A stretch of DNA of 18,636 bases from M0108 sp049654905 (lineage in GTDB: Bacteria > Pseudomonadota > Gammaproteobacteria > Chromatiales > Chromatiaceae). The position numbers and the translations under genes were made by a program. Numbering within the stretch: the stretch's first letter is position 1; each line of letters begins with the position of its first letter. The notes beneath the pieces were generated by a model. The model saw only the letters and a list, made by a program, of their open reading frames with translations. It did not search any database and had not been told where the DNA came from. The stretch spans positions 1 to 18,636 of the forward strand of contig JBASIS010000065.1 of assembly GCA_049654905.1 (NCBI GenBank), written 5' to 3'. Below, piece by piece: positions 8,410-14,778 of the stretch.

Positions 8410-9120
8410 TCAGCCCCGGCGAATGCCCTGGGTCAAGCGCAAGACCGCGCCGCCTCGCCGGCGGCCAAATTCCTCTAGGGCGCGGCGACCGCCCGCCGCA
8501 AAGATGGCGACGGCGCTCAGCAAGTCGCGCAGCACCTCGGGGCTGTGGGCATCGAAGGGGCACCAGGCCCCACCGCTCAGACTGGCTATGGCGCGCAGGG
8601 TCTGTTCCGCCTGGGGGTCACGTCCCTCCTGGAAGACGAAGACCGGCAACCCCAGAAGGCCGAGTTGGCCGGCAAGCTCGGCGAGCCGCGCCGGTTCCTC
8701 TTCCATGGCATCGCCAACTAGGACCAGGGCATCCACCTTACCCTGCTTACGCTCCTCCAGAGCATGTTCCAGGACGCGCCCGATCTGCGTCAGACCCGCC
8801 GAGCAAGAGACGCGGGTCATGCGCCCGAGCAATTCCTCGGCCTGGTTACACCAGGGTGAGGCCTCGAAGTCCAGGAAGCCACCAAAGTGACAGAGTTGCA
8901 CGGAAAGCCCCCCCAGGTTAGCCGTTTCGCTGAACATGGTGGCTTGAATGGCGCAGGCCTGGTCCCAGGTCGGCTCACGGCTGGCGGTGGCGTCCATGGC
9001 AAAGATGAGCCGCCCGCGCTGGCCCCCTGGCCGCGGCGGAGTAGCCTCCAACTTGCGCATAAAGGCCGCCAACTCACCATCACTGGCGACGGAATACAGA
9101 TCTCGACGGTCACTGGTCAT
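8410..9120 (-). CDS. von Willebrand factor A (VWA) domain protein
   Basis: This 236-residue protein has no signal peptide or membrane helix, so it is cytoplasmic. It is almost entirely one VWA domain with a metal-ion adhesion site: DATAS at residues 43-47 (DxTxS variant of DxSxS), Thr111 in SAGLTQIG, and Asp137 in LVLVGDAMEE. VWA proteins of this kind bridge partners, often chaperones or AAA+ ATPases, in a Mg-dependent way. It is the first gene of a tight VWA, J-protein, topB unit. No clear ribosome binding site precedes ATG 9120. A weak GATAAA-like -10 lies near 9170-9175 on the minus strand. The exact function is not known to me. Confidence 0.85.
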   Translation of the reverse strand: MTSDRRDLYSVASDGELAAFMRKLEATPPRPGGQRGRLIFAMDATASREPTWDQACAIQATMFSETANLGGLSVQLCHFGGFLDFEASPWCNQAEELLGRMTRVSCSAGLTQIGRVLEHALEERKQGKVDALVLVGDAMEEEPARLAELAGQLGLLGLPVFVFQEGRDPQAEQTLRAIASLSGGAWCPFDAHSPEVLRDLLSAVAIFAAGGRRALEEFGRRRGGAVLRLTQGIRRG

Positions 9121-9264
9121 AGGTCGTCGGGGCCGTCAAACAAGGATGGATAGCCAAGGAAGAGCGAGTTTATCAGATTGGTCGCATCCTGGGAAAATGC
9201 CAACCTGGTCTAGGCGGATGAGATAGTCCCGGATGCGAACTTCGGGATATCCCAGAAACGGCCA

Positions 9265-9284
9265 AGGCGCCCGAGGGGACGCCT
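9265..9284 (-). terminator. weak hairpin after the H-NS-like gene
   Basis: AGGCG (9265-9269) pairs with CGCCT (9280-9284) around a 10-base loop that itself contains CCC and GGGG. It lies about 80 bases after the H-NS-like stop and before the VWA gene. There is no U-tract, so the call is weak. Confidence 0.2.
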
Positions 9285-9364
9285 AGCCATAATCCATGAG
9301 CATGAAGATGGCGGAAAATCAGCGCCGGTCAAGACACCGATTCCCCTTGATATCCACTCTCCAA

Positions 9365-9784
9365 TCAGCCTTCGACGACCTTCAGATGATTAGTCTTGAA
9401 GGCATTACGATCACCCTTACTGGTGGGATCGTATCCCTGATCCTGCATCTTTTGCTTCATCCACCCAGGGGTCGCGCCGCGAGAATAGACATTATCGGAA
9501 TTATCGGGATCAACGTAGAGAGTACGCTGGCGACTATCCGCCGGGGAGCGACGCGGAGCAGCCACCACGCGCGCTGGACCACGGCGCTTTCTCACACCAA
9601 GCAGGGGCACGATGTCGTTCAGGGCATAACCCTGTTCGGCAATCATATCCTTGATGGTTTGAGCCAATTCATATTTGGCCTGCTCTTTACGCTGCTCAAG
9701 GGCCGCGATGGCATTGATGCGTTCCTGTTCGAGATCAGCGACAAGCCGCTGGATCTCCTCATAACTTAGGTTTTCTAATTCCAT
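9365..9784 (-). CDS. H-NS family nucleoid-associated protein, variant DNA-binding loop
   Basis: This 139-residue DNA-binding protein has an H-NS-like plan: an N-terminal coiled coil for oligomerisation (about 4-50, heptad-rich LVADLEQERINAIAALEQRK), a basic linker (RKRRGPARVVAAPRR at about 65-79), and a C-terminal domain (YVDPDNSDNVYSRGATPGWM at about 90-109). H-NS relatives usually have W-x-GRGR-x-P-x-W at the DNA-contacting loop; here it reads VYSRGATPGWM, so the AT-hook-like GR dipeptide is lost. Start is ATG 9784, with AGGAG 7 bases upstream; a TTG one codon earlier is unlikely. A strong promoter sits at 9859-9886. The likely role is chromosome organisation and silencing of AT-rich genes (inference). 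It is transcribed divergently from nrdD. Confidence 0.86.
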   Translation of the reverse strand: MELENLSYEEIQRLVADLEQERINAIAALEQRKEQAKYELAQTIKDMIAEQGYALNDIVPLLGVRKRRGPARVVAAPRRSPADSRQRTLYVDPDNSDNVYSRGATPGWMKQKMQDQGYDPTSKGDRNAFKTNHLKVVEG

Positions 9785-9858
9785 CAAAAAACTCCTGACG
9801 AGTGGGTGAGTAACATTAACTACCGAATCGGCGCACCCGATACGGTAATAGGATCGCT

Positions 9859-9886
9859 AATTTAAACCAAAAATTCGTATTGTCAA
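9859..9886 (-). promoter_or_regulatory. sigma-70 promoter of the H-NS-like gene
   Basis: A perfect TTGACA (minus strand, 9886-9881) is followed after 16 bases by TAAATT (9864-9859, 4 of 6). The region is far more AT-rich than its surroundings. H-NS-type genes often bind their own AT-rich promoters, so autoregulation is possible. The leader is about 70 nucleotides. Confidence 0.6.
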
Positions 9887-9968
9887 CTCCCCATGGAAAC
9901 CACGCCGTTTTTAATGACCATTCAGTGACTCCCAAGACGATCAACCTGGCTATTTAAACTCAAATCAA

Positions 9969-9987
9969 GGGTATCGTCAGGATACCC
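9969..9987. repeat. perfect inverted repeat GGGTATC-N5-GATACCC
   Basis: A 7-bp perfect stem with a 5-base loop lies about 80 bp upstream of the H-NS promoter -35. It could be an operator or an RNA hairpin. A related half-site palindrome GGGTATACCC lies at 10071-10080. Confidence 0.5.
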
Positions 9988-10222
9988 GCACACTCATTCG
10001 CTCCCATCGAGTTAGGTCAAGCCGCATTACCGGAAGGGTCCCTCGCCACCCTGGAGACCCGGGGGCGGGCGGGTATACCCCAGCCCAAGCGCCAGGAGAG
10101 ATTTGGCGAACCCTCCCGACGGGGTTGGCCCACACCCGAGCCGGAACGCCCCGCACAATCCGGCAAACTCGGCGGCCCTCCCGGACTCGGCGGCACCCGC
10201 AGACCCGATCACCGGGCCTAGC

Positions 10223-10236
10223 TTGACTTGGATCAA
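10223..10236 (+). promoter_or_regulatory. FNR/Anr-like box upstream of nrdD
   Basis: TTGAC-TTGG-ATCAA matches the FNR consensus TTGAT-N4-ATCAA in 9 of 10 defined positions. Its centre (10229.5) is about 40-42 bp before the start predicted from the -10 at 10257-10262, the position for class II activation by FNR/Anr. The promoter lacks a good -35, as expected for an activator-dependent promoter. It implies induction of nrdD under anoxia. Confidence 0.7.
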
Positions 10237-10252
10237 ACCCCACATATTGAGT
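10237..10252 (+). promoter_or_regulatory. NrdR-like box 1
   Basis: This 16-base site matches the recalled NrdR consensus (acaCwAtATaTwGtgt) in 12 of 16 positions and abuts the FNR box. Its ATATTG core starts exactly 31 bp before that of box 2, the three-helical-turn spacing typical of paired NrdR operators. Confidence 0.6.
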
Positions 10253-10256
10253 TTCG

Positions 10257-10262
10257 TATAAT
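10257..10262 (+). promoter_or_regulatory. -10 element of the nrdD promoter
   Basis: A perfect TATAAT lies between the two NrdR-like boxes, with no recognisable -35 17 bp upstream. The predicted start is near 10269, giving a leader of about 33 nucleotides. Confidence 0.65.
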
Positions 10263-10267
10263 CTTAA

Positions 10268-10283
10268 CCACCATATATTGTGT
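10268..10283 (+). promoter_or_regulatory. NrdR-like box 2
   Basis: This site matches the recalled NrdR consensus in 14 of 16 positions and overlaps the predicted transcription start. Binding of the dATP/ATP-sensing repressor NrdR here and at box 1 would block the promoter when deoxynucleotides are plentiful. Confidence 0.7.
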
Positions 10284-10301
10284 TTACCCAGGTTATCGCC
10301 C

Positions 10302-12347
10302 ATGCCTAACGTCCAGCCGAGACTCGCCACCCTGCCCACCCGCATCCTCAAGCGCGATGGTACTCAGGTCGCATTCGCGGCCGGCAAGGTTCGCTCGGCC
10401 ATCGAACGAGCGGGGCGGGCCAGTGGCGAATTCGGGGCGCAAGAGGCCGAGCGGCTGACCTCCCAAGTCGTCAAGGTGCTCAGCCACCGCTTCCAGGATG
10501 GCCGTATGCCGGACATCGAGGCCATCCAGGACTTGGTGGAGCAGACCCTCATCGCGGACGACCACTTCGAAACGGCTCGCGCCTATATCCGCTATCGGGA
10601 ACAACACCGCAAACTGCGCTCGGACCGCCGCACCCTGGTGGACGCCGCCGCCAGCATCGACGAATATCTGGACAGATCCGACTGGCGCGTCTCCGCTAAC
10701 GCCAACCAGGGCTGGTCCCTGGGTGGCCTCATTCTCAACACCTCGGGCAAGATGATCGCCAACTATTGGCTATCGCACGTTTACCCCCCGGAAATCGGCG
10801 AAGCCCATCGCGCGGGCGACATCCATATTCACGACCTCGACATGCTGGCCGGCTATTGCGCCGGCTGGTCCCTGCGCACCTTATTACAAGAGGGCTTCAA
10901 TGGTGTGCCGGGTAAGGTCGAATCCGGCCCGCCGCGCCACTTATCATCCGCCATCGGCCAGATCGTCAATTTCCTCGGCACCCTGCAGAATGAATGGGCC
11001 GGTGCCCAGGCCTTCTCCAGCTTCGATACCTATATGGCACCCTATGTGCGCAAGGATCTGCTGGAATATGCGCAGGTTCGTCAGTATATCCAGGAACTCA
11101 TCTATAACCTGAACGTGCCCTCGCGTTGGGGCTGTCAGACGCCCTTCACGAATCTCACCTTTGACTGGATCTGCCCGGAGGATTTGCGCGAACAGGTACC
11201 CCTCATCGCCGGCGAGGAACAGCCCTTCGCCTATGGTGATCTCCAGCGGGAGATGGACCTCATCAACCGCGCCTATATCGATGTCATGACAGCGGGCGAT
11301 GCCAAGGGCCGCATCTTCACCTTCCCCATTCCCACCTACAACATGACCGAGGACTTTCCCTGGGACAGTGAAAACGCCCAGCACCTCTTCGCCATGACGG
11401 CCAAGTACGGCCTGCCCTATTTTCAGAATTTCATCAATTCCGAACTCAGACCCAACATGGTCAGGTCCATGTGCTGCCGCCTGCAACTCGACCTGCGGGA
11501 ACTGCTCAAACGTGGCAATGGCCTCTTCGGCTCCGCCGAGCAGACGGGATCCCTGGGCGTGGTGACCCTCAATTGCGCGCGCCTGGGCCATGCCCATGCC
11601 GGCGACGAGGCCTGCCTCCTGGCCAGCCTGGACCAGCTGCTTGATCTGGCCCGCGACAGCCTGGAGATGAAGCGCAAGGTCATCCAGCGCCACCTGGATG
11701 ATGGCCTCTTTCCTTATACCAAGCGCTTCCTCGGCACCCTGCGCAACCACTTCTCCACCATCGGGGTGAATGGCCTGAACGAAATGGTCCGGAACTTTAC
11801 CCAGGACCGGGAGGACATCACCTCCACCGCGGGCCGGGCACTGGCCCTGCGTATTCTCGACCGGACGCGGGCGCGGCTGGTGGAGTTCCAAGAGGCGACC
11901 GGCCATATGTACAACCTGGAGGCCACCCCCGCGGAGGGCGCCACCTATCGGTTCGCCCGTGAGGACCGCAAGCGCCTCCCGGGCATACTTCAGGCCGGCT
12001 CGGCGGATGCGCCCTACTACACTAACTCCTCTCAGATTCCTGTCGGTTACACGGATGATCCCTTCCTGGCCCTGGAGTTACAGGAGGAGCTCCAGAGCAA
12101 ATACACGGGCGGTACCGTACTCCACCTCTACATGAGCGAGCACATCTCCAGCCCCGAGGCCTGCAAACGCCTGGTCCGCCGCGCCCTGACCTGCTTCCGC
12201 CTGCCCTACATCACCATCACGCCCATCTTTTCCATCTGCCCCAACCATGGCTATCTCCCGGGCGAGCATGAATTCTGCCCCCACTGTGACCAGGAAATCA
12301 TGGCCCGCAAACAGTGCCAGACCGCAGAGAACCCTTGCCATGGGTGA
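10302..12347 (+). CDS. nrdD: anaerobic ribonucleoside-triphosphate reductase large chain, lacking the glycyl-radical loop
   Basis: Class III ribonucleotide reductase makes deoxynucleotides without O2. This 681-residue chain starts at ATG 10302 (a TTG frame start at 10278 lies inside the NrdR box and is rejected). It has an N-terminal ATP-cone (RILKRDGTQVAFAAGKVRSAI, about 10-95) for allosteric control and a ten-stranded barrel. Paired Cys391-Cys392 in RSMCCRLQLD are candidates for the thiyl-radical residue. A zinc site lies near the C-terminus, with Cys646, His649, Cys659 and Cys662. It stops 19 residues after the last zinc cysteine. No RVxGY motif occurs anywhere in it, although normal NrdD chains end with that motif. 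The missing segment is encoded by the next gene. FNR-like and NrdR-like sites precede it. Confidence 0.93.
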   Translation: MPNVQPRLATLPTRILKRDGTQVAFAAGKVRSAIERAGRASGEFGAQEAERLTSQVVKVLSHRFQDGRMPDIEAIQDLVEQTLIADDHFETARAYIRYREQHRKLRSDRRTLVDAAASIDEYLDRSDWRVSANANQGWSLGGLILNTSGKMIANYWLSHVYPPEIGEAHRAGDIHIHDLDMLAGYCAGWSLRTLLQEGFNGVPGKVESGPPRHLSSAIGQIVNFLGTLQNEWAGAQAFSSFDTYMAPYVRKDLLEYAQVRQYIQELIYNLNVPSRWGCQTPFTNLTFDWICPEDLREQVPLIAGEEQPFAYGDLQREMDLINRAYIDVMTAGDAKGRIFTFPIPTYNMTEDFPWDSENAQHLFAMTAKYGLPYFQNFINSELRPNMVRSMCCRLQLDLRELLKRGNGLFGSAEQTGSLGVVTLNCARLGHAHAGDEACLLASLDQLLDLARDSLEMKRKVIQRHLDDGLFPYTKRFLGTLRNHFSTIGVNGLNEMVRNFTQDREDITSTAGRALALRILDRTRARLVEFQEATGHMYNLEATPAEGATYRFAREDRKRLPGILQAGSADAPYYTNSSQIPVGYTDDPFLALELQEELQSKYTGGTVLHLYMSEHISSPEACKRLVRRALTCFRLPYITITPIFSICPNHGYLPGEHEFCPHCDQEIMARKQCQTAENPCHG

Positions 12348-12381
12348 ATCCTTTTCAAGACTGATTCAGGAGAGCACCACC

Positions 12382-12564
12382 ATGTCGGATAACCCCAACA
12401 TCCCGCTCACGGACGAAGATCGTACCCGCTGCGAAGTCTGGACCCGCGTCATGGGCTACCATCGCCCCGTTGCCGCTTTCAACGCCGGCAAGCGCTCCGA
12501 GCACCAGGAGCGGCGCTATTTTGTCGAGCAAGGGCCTCCCCGGCCCCGGGGTGCCTTGAAGTGA
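12382..12564 (+). CDS. stand-alone glycyl-radical domain of NrdD
   Basis: This 60-residue protein consists of the segment that ends ordinary NrdD chains. Residues 16-48 read RCEVWTRVMGYHRPV, then AAFNAGKRSEHQERRYF. Gly25 in RVMGY is the predicted radical site, made by NrdG. It has its own start (ATG 12382) with AGGAG 9 bases upstream, 34 bases after the nrdD stop and in a different reading frame. If the two frames were fused, about 56 residues would separate the last zinc Cys from the radical Gly, more than the roughly 20-30 I recall in one-piece enzymes. The separate ribosome binding site and this spacing argue against a sequencing frameshift. The tail (GPPRPRGALK) is extra. It presumably docks non-covalently into the NrdD barrel. 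No official symbol is given. Confidence 0.88.
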   Translation: MSDNPNIPLTDEDRTRCEVWTRVMGYHRPVAAFNAGKRSEHQERRYFVEQGPPRPRGALK

Positions 12565-12599
12565 AACAATGCGATTGAGCAGCACCAAGGGATAAGGGC

Positions 12600-13292
12600 A
12601 TGGACAAGGACGCATTGCGGATCGGCGGTCTTACCCCCCTGACCAGTCTGGACTATCCCGGGGAACTGGCGGCGGTGGTCTTCTGCCAGGGCTGCCCTTG
12701 GCGGTGCTCCTACTGTCACAACCCGCATCTGCTGCCGCCCGACGGCACCCATGCCATCCCCTGGAGCCAAGTGGAGGCCTTTCTGGAACGTCGCCAAGGG
12801 CTCCTGGATGCCGTGGTTTTCAGCGGTGGCGAACCCACGCTGCAAAACGCCTTGCCCGCCGCCCTGACTCACATCAAGGGGATGGGTTTTAAGATTGGCC
12901 TGCACACGGGGGGCATCTACCCCGAACACTTGGAGATGCTGGGGCCGCTTCTGGACTGGGTTGGTCTGGATATCAAGGCCTTGCCCGAGGATTACCCGAC
13001 CATCACCGGAACACCGGGTTCCGGTGAACGCGCCTGGGAGAGCCTGCGCCGGCTCATCGCGTTTTGCGTCCCCCTAGAGGTCAGGACGACCCTGCCTCCA
13101 GACTGGCGGCTAGCCCGTGGGATGGAGACCCTGATGCGCCGATTGGCCGATGCGGGGGTCCAGGACTATGCGCTCCAGACCTGCCGCGACACCCATCGGG
13201 ACCCACGGGGCACCGGGTCCCCTGCCCCGCCCCCGCCGGAAACCTATGCAAAACTTGGAGAGGATCTATTCCGCCGCTTCGTCTTACGGTAG
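12600..13292 (+). CDS. nrdG: anaerobic ribonucleotide reductase-activating protein (radical SAM)
   Basis: NrdG is the radical-SAM activase that abstracts hydrogen from the glycine of NrdD using a 4Fe-4S cluster and S-adenosylmethionine. The 230-residue protein has CPWRCSYC (Cys32, Cys36, Cys39) for the cluster and SGGEPT (75-80) for SAM binding. An extra Cys29 precedes the motif. The length suits the longer NrdG2-type activases, not the about 150-residue E. coli form. Start is ATG 12600, after AAGGG; it is 35 bases after the glycyl-radical gene, consistent with one operon nrdD, radical loop, nrdG. Here its target would be the separate 60-residue subunit, alone or in complex. Confidence 0.93.
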   Translation: MDKDALRIGGLTPLTSLDYPGELAAVVFCQGCPWRCSYCHNPHLLPPDGTHAIPWSQVEAFLERRQGLLDAVVFSGGEPTLQNALPAALTHIKGMGFKIGLHTGGIYPEHLEMLGPLLDWVGLDIKALPEDYPTITGTPGSGERAWESLRRLIAFCVPLEVRTTLPPDWRLARGMETLMRRLADAGVQDYALQTCRDTHRDPRGTGSPAPPPPETYAKLGEDLFRRFVLR

Positions 13293-13398
13293 CATAAAGT
13301 GTCAAGGGGGGTTGATTGGCCTCGCCCTGCCCCCAATTGGCAATCCAGGCCGTGCTTCAATCCGACCCCAAGCCCAGTTTCCAGTTACCTTTCAGTCC

Positions 13399-13713
13399 AT
13401 GAAGAAGAAAATCAAGCGCCTTGCGACTTCGCTGTTGCCGGTTGCCCCTAACCGTGTCGGCGACTGCAACCGCTGCGGGGAGTGCTGTAAGCTGCCCTAC
13501 CCCTGCCCCTTTCTGCGCTATGACGCGGACGGCTTGAGCATGTGCGCCATTTACACCTTTCGCCCGCCGAGTTGCCGCAAATATCCCCGCACCGCGGAGG
13601 AGAACCTCACGCCCCAGGTCTGCGGCTTCAGCTTCGTCCCAACCAGCCAGATCGTGGAGGTAGGACCTCCCGAAACCCTGAACCCCTTGGTCCCCTCCGA
13701 ACAGTCCGCCTAA
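13399..13713 (+). CDS. YkgJ-family CxxCxxCC metal-cluster protein
   Basis: This 104-residue protein has the signature CNRCGECC (Cys23, 26, 29, 30) and further Cys at 36, 49, 59 and 75. That pattern belongs to the YkgJ/UPF0153 family, thought to bind zinc or an iron-sulfur cluster. The N-terminus is basic (MKKKIKR). Start ATG 13399 is the only Met before the motif that fits; the frame is open upstream into nrdG, and the ribosome binding site is weak. It lies 106 bp after nrdG and 14 bp before moaE. The enzymatic role is unknown to me. Confidence 0.8.
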   Translation: MKKKIKRLATSLLPVAPNRVGDCNRCGECCKLPYPCPFLRYDADGLSMCAIYTFRPPSCRKYPRTAEENLTPQVCGFSFVPTSQIVEVGPPETLNPLVPSEQSA

Positions 13714-13727
13714 ATCAGACCTCAAGT

Positions 13728-14195
13728 ATGTTTCTTGATATCCGGGTCCAGGCCGAACCCTTCGATCCCCCCGAGGAGCAACGCACCCTCTGGCTAGGTC
13801 AGACCCAAATCGGGGCACTGGTCAGCTTCATAGGCCTGATGCGCGACTTCAACGAGGGCCACCCCGTCAGCCGTCTGACCCTGGAACACTACCCGGGCAT
13901 GACCGAGAAGGCCCTCGGGATTCTCGCCGAGGAGGCGGCCAGCCGCTGGCCCCTCGATGCCATCCGCATTCTGCACCGCGTCGGGGTTCTGGAGCCCCAG
14001 GATCCCATCGTTCTCGTCGCCGTTGCCGCCAGCCATCGGGGACCGGCCTTTCGTGCCTGCGAATTCCTGATCGACCAACTCAAAACCAAGGCCCCGCTCT
14101 GGAAAAAGGAGACGACCCCAACGGGCGAAAGTTGGGTCCAGCCCCGAGCCGGCGATGCGGTTACCAACTCCCGCTGGACGACCTCGGCTTCTTAA
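13728..14195 (+). CDS. moaE: molybdopterin synthase catalytic subunit
   Basis: MoaE takes sulfur from thiocarboxylated MoaD to convert precursor Z (cPMP) into molybdopterin. The 155-residue protein matches the family throughout: GALVSFIGLMRD (29-40, Arg39), LEHYPGMTEKAL (52-63), HRVGVLEPQDPIVLVAVAASHR (83-104), and the active-site LKTKAPLWKKE (118-128). Lys119 and Lys126 fall at the same numbers as the catalytic lysines of E. coli MoaE. Start ATG 13728 lies 14 bases after the ykgJ-like stop; the ribosome binding site is weak, so translation may be coupled. MoaD and other moa genes are not in the window. Confidence 0.94.
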   Translation: MFLDIRVQAEPFDPPEEQRTLWLGQTQIGALVSFIGLMRDFNEGHPVSRLTLEHYPGMTEKALGILAEEAASRWPLDAIRILHRVGVLEPQDPIVLVAVAASHRGPAFRACEFLIDQLKTKAPLWKKETTPTGESWVQPRAGDAVTNSRWTTSAS

Positions 14196-14224
14196 TTGGG
14201 GTCGGGGATAAGTCCCCGCCCCAA
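14196..14224. terminator. bidirectional hairpin between convergent moaE and a small minus-strand gene
   Basis: TTGGGG-T-CGGGGA (14196-14208), loop TAAG, then TCCCCG-CCCCAA (14213-14224) forms a 12-bp stem with a single bulged T. It begins on the base after the moaE stop. There is no U-tract on either side, but its convergent location supports termination or 3'-end protection. Confidence 0.5.
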
Positions 14225-14253
14225 GCCGCGCTATCCAGTCCGATCCGACGGCC

Positions 14254-14439
14254 TTAACCCTTTTCGGCCTCGTCCAAGGCAGACCTCAGGGCGCTAAAAA
14301 TGAGGCGACTGGCCTCCTTTTCATCGAGTTCCGGCACTTCCCAAGACATTATGCGGCAGTACTTACCGACCAGATGACGAACATCGCCGACCAGTTCCTT
14401 GTTATATTTAGCGATTTCGATTTGCTCGAGTCCAGACAT
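14254..14439 (-). CDS. small conserved-looking cytoplasmic protein, function unknown
   Basis: This is a 61-residue, helix-rich, acidic protein beginning MSGLEQIEIAKYNKELVGDV, with a KYCRIMSWEVPELDEKEASR stretch and no membrane segment or signal. Start ATG 14439 has AGAGGA about 9 bases upstream. The longer open frame to 14652 adds an implausible Arg/Gly-rich lead and is rejected. I do not recognise a named family. The single Cys (residue 28) and the Trp-Glu-Val-Pro turn are the only distinctive points. It converges with moaE across a strong hairpin. Confidence 0.68.
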   Translation of the reverse strand: MSGLEQIEIAKYNKELVGDVRHLVGKYCRIMSWEVPELDEKEASRLIFSALRSALDEAEKG

Positions 14440-14778
14440 GGGGGTTTCCTCTCGGTCAAGTTGCGACGCCGAAACAATCGGCGCCAAGGGTAACGGGCCT
14501 CCAGCGCGTGGAATATAGTCATTAAAGCAGGTCACGGGGCGCCCGCGACATTTTTCCTTGCGGAACTGCCTGTCAAAGCCACGACATCGGCGGATGGATG
14601 GCAATCCTTTACCCCTGAGCCCGTTCCTCCGCCCGGCGACGGAAGCATCCAACCGGCTCGTTCCCCGAGCGTTTGTGTTAATGTTCGGGGTGATGAATCA
14701 TCCGCCGCGGGCCCGGTTCCCGCATCTCGCTAGGCGACTTAGCACTAGCCTCCTTCTCACCTTATTGGGAGTTGTTAC
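14440..14778. other. 339-bp divergent intergenic region
   Basis: No gene is convincing here. On the minus strand a perfect TTGACA (14576-14571) lies 17 bases before a poor -10 (AAATGT, 14553-14548), a weak promoter candidate for the 61-residue gene. Toward the exported-protein gene, CCCCGA (14663-14668) and TCGGGG (14685-14690) form an inverted repeat around an AT-rich 16-base centre, possibly an operator. Confidence 0.4.

Larger units (their letters stand above)
9788..10301. other. 514-bp divergent intergenic region between the H-NS-like gene and nrdD
   Basis: Its left part is AT-rich and holds the H-NS promoter. Its right end holds the nrdD control region. The middle (about 9900-10220) has no convincing gene. 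It contains GGGTATC-gtcag-GATACCC (9969-9987, perfect 7-bp stem), the palindrome GGGTATACCC (10071-10080), and ACTCGGCGGC twice (10167-10176 and 10185-10194, 18-bp period). Neither an open frame with a ribosome binding site nor an RNA gene fold is evident. Confidence 0.6.

Noticed and set aside
10167..10194. Start of a CRISPR-like or iteron array
   Set aside because: Only two 10-bp copies are present, with no third copy, spacer regularity or nearby cas or rep genes.
9977..10351. A 124-codon minus-strand frame in the divergent intergenic region
   Set aside because: It runs over the nrdD promoter and start, has Arg/Gly/Pro-biased composition, and no ribosome binding site was seen.
12300..12384. 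A simple frameshift joining nrdD and the glycyl-radical gene
   Set aside because: The second frame has its own AGGAG and ATG, and a fused linker of about 56 residues would be longer than expected; still listed as the main check for the split-enzyme finding.
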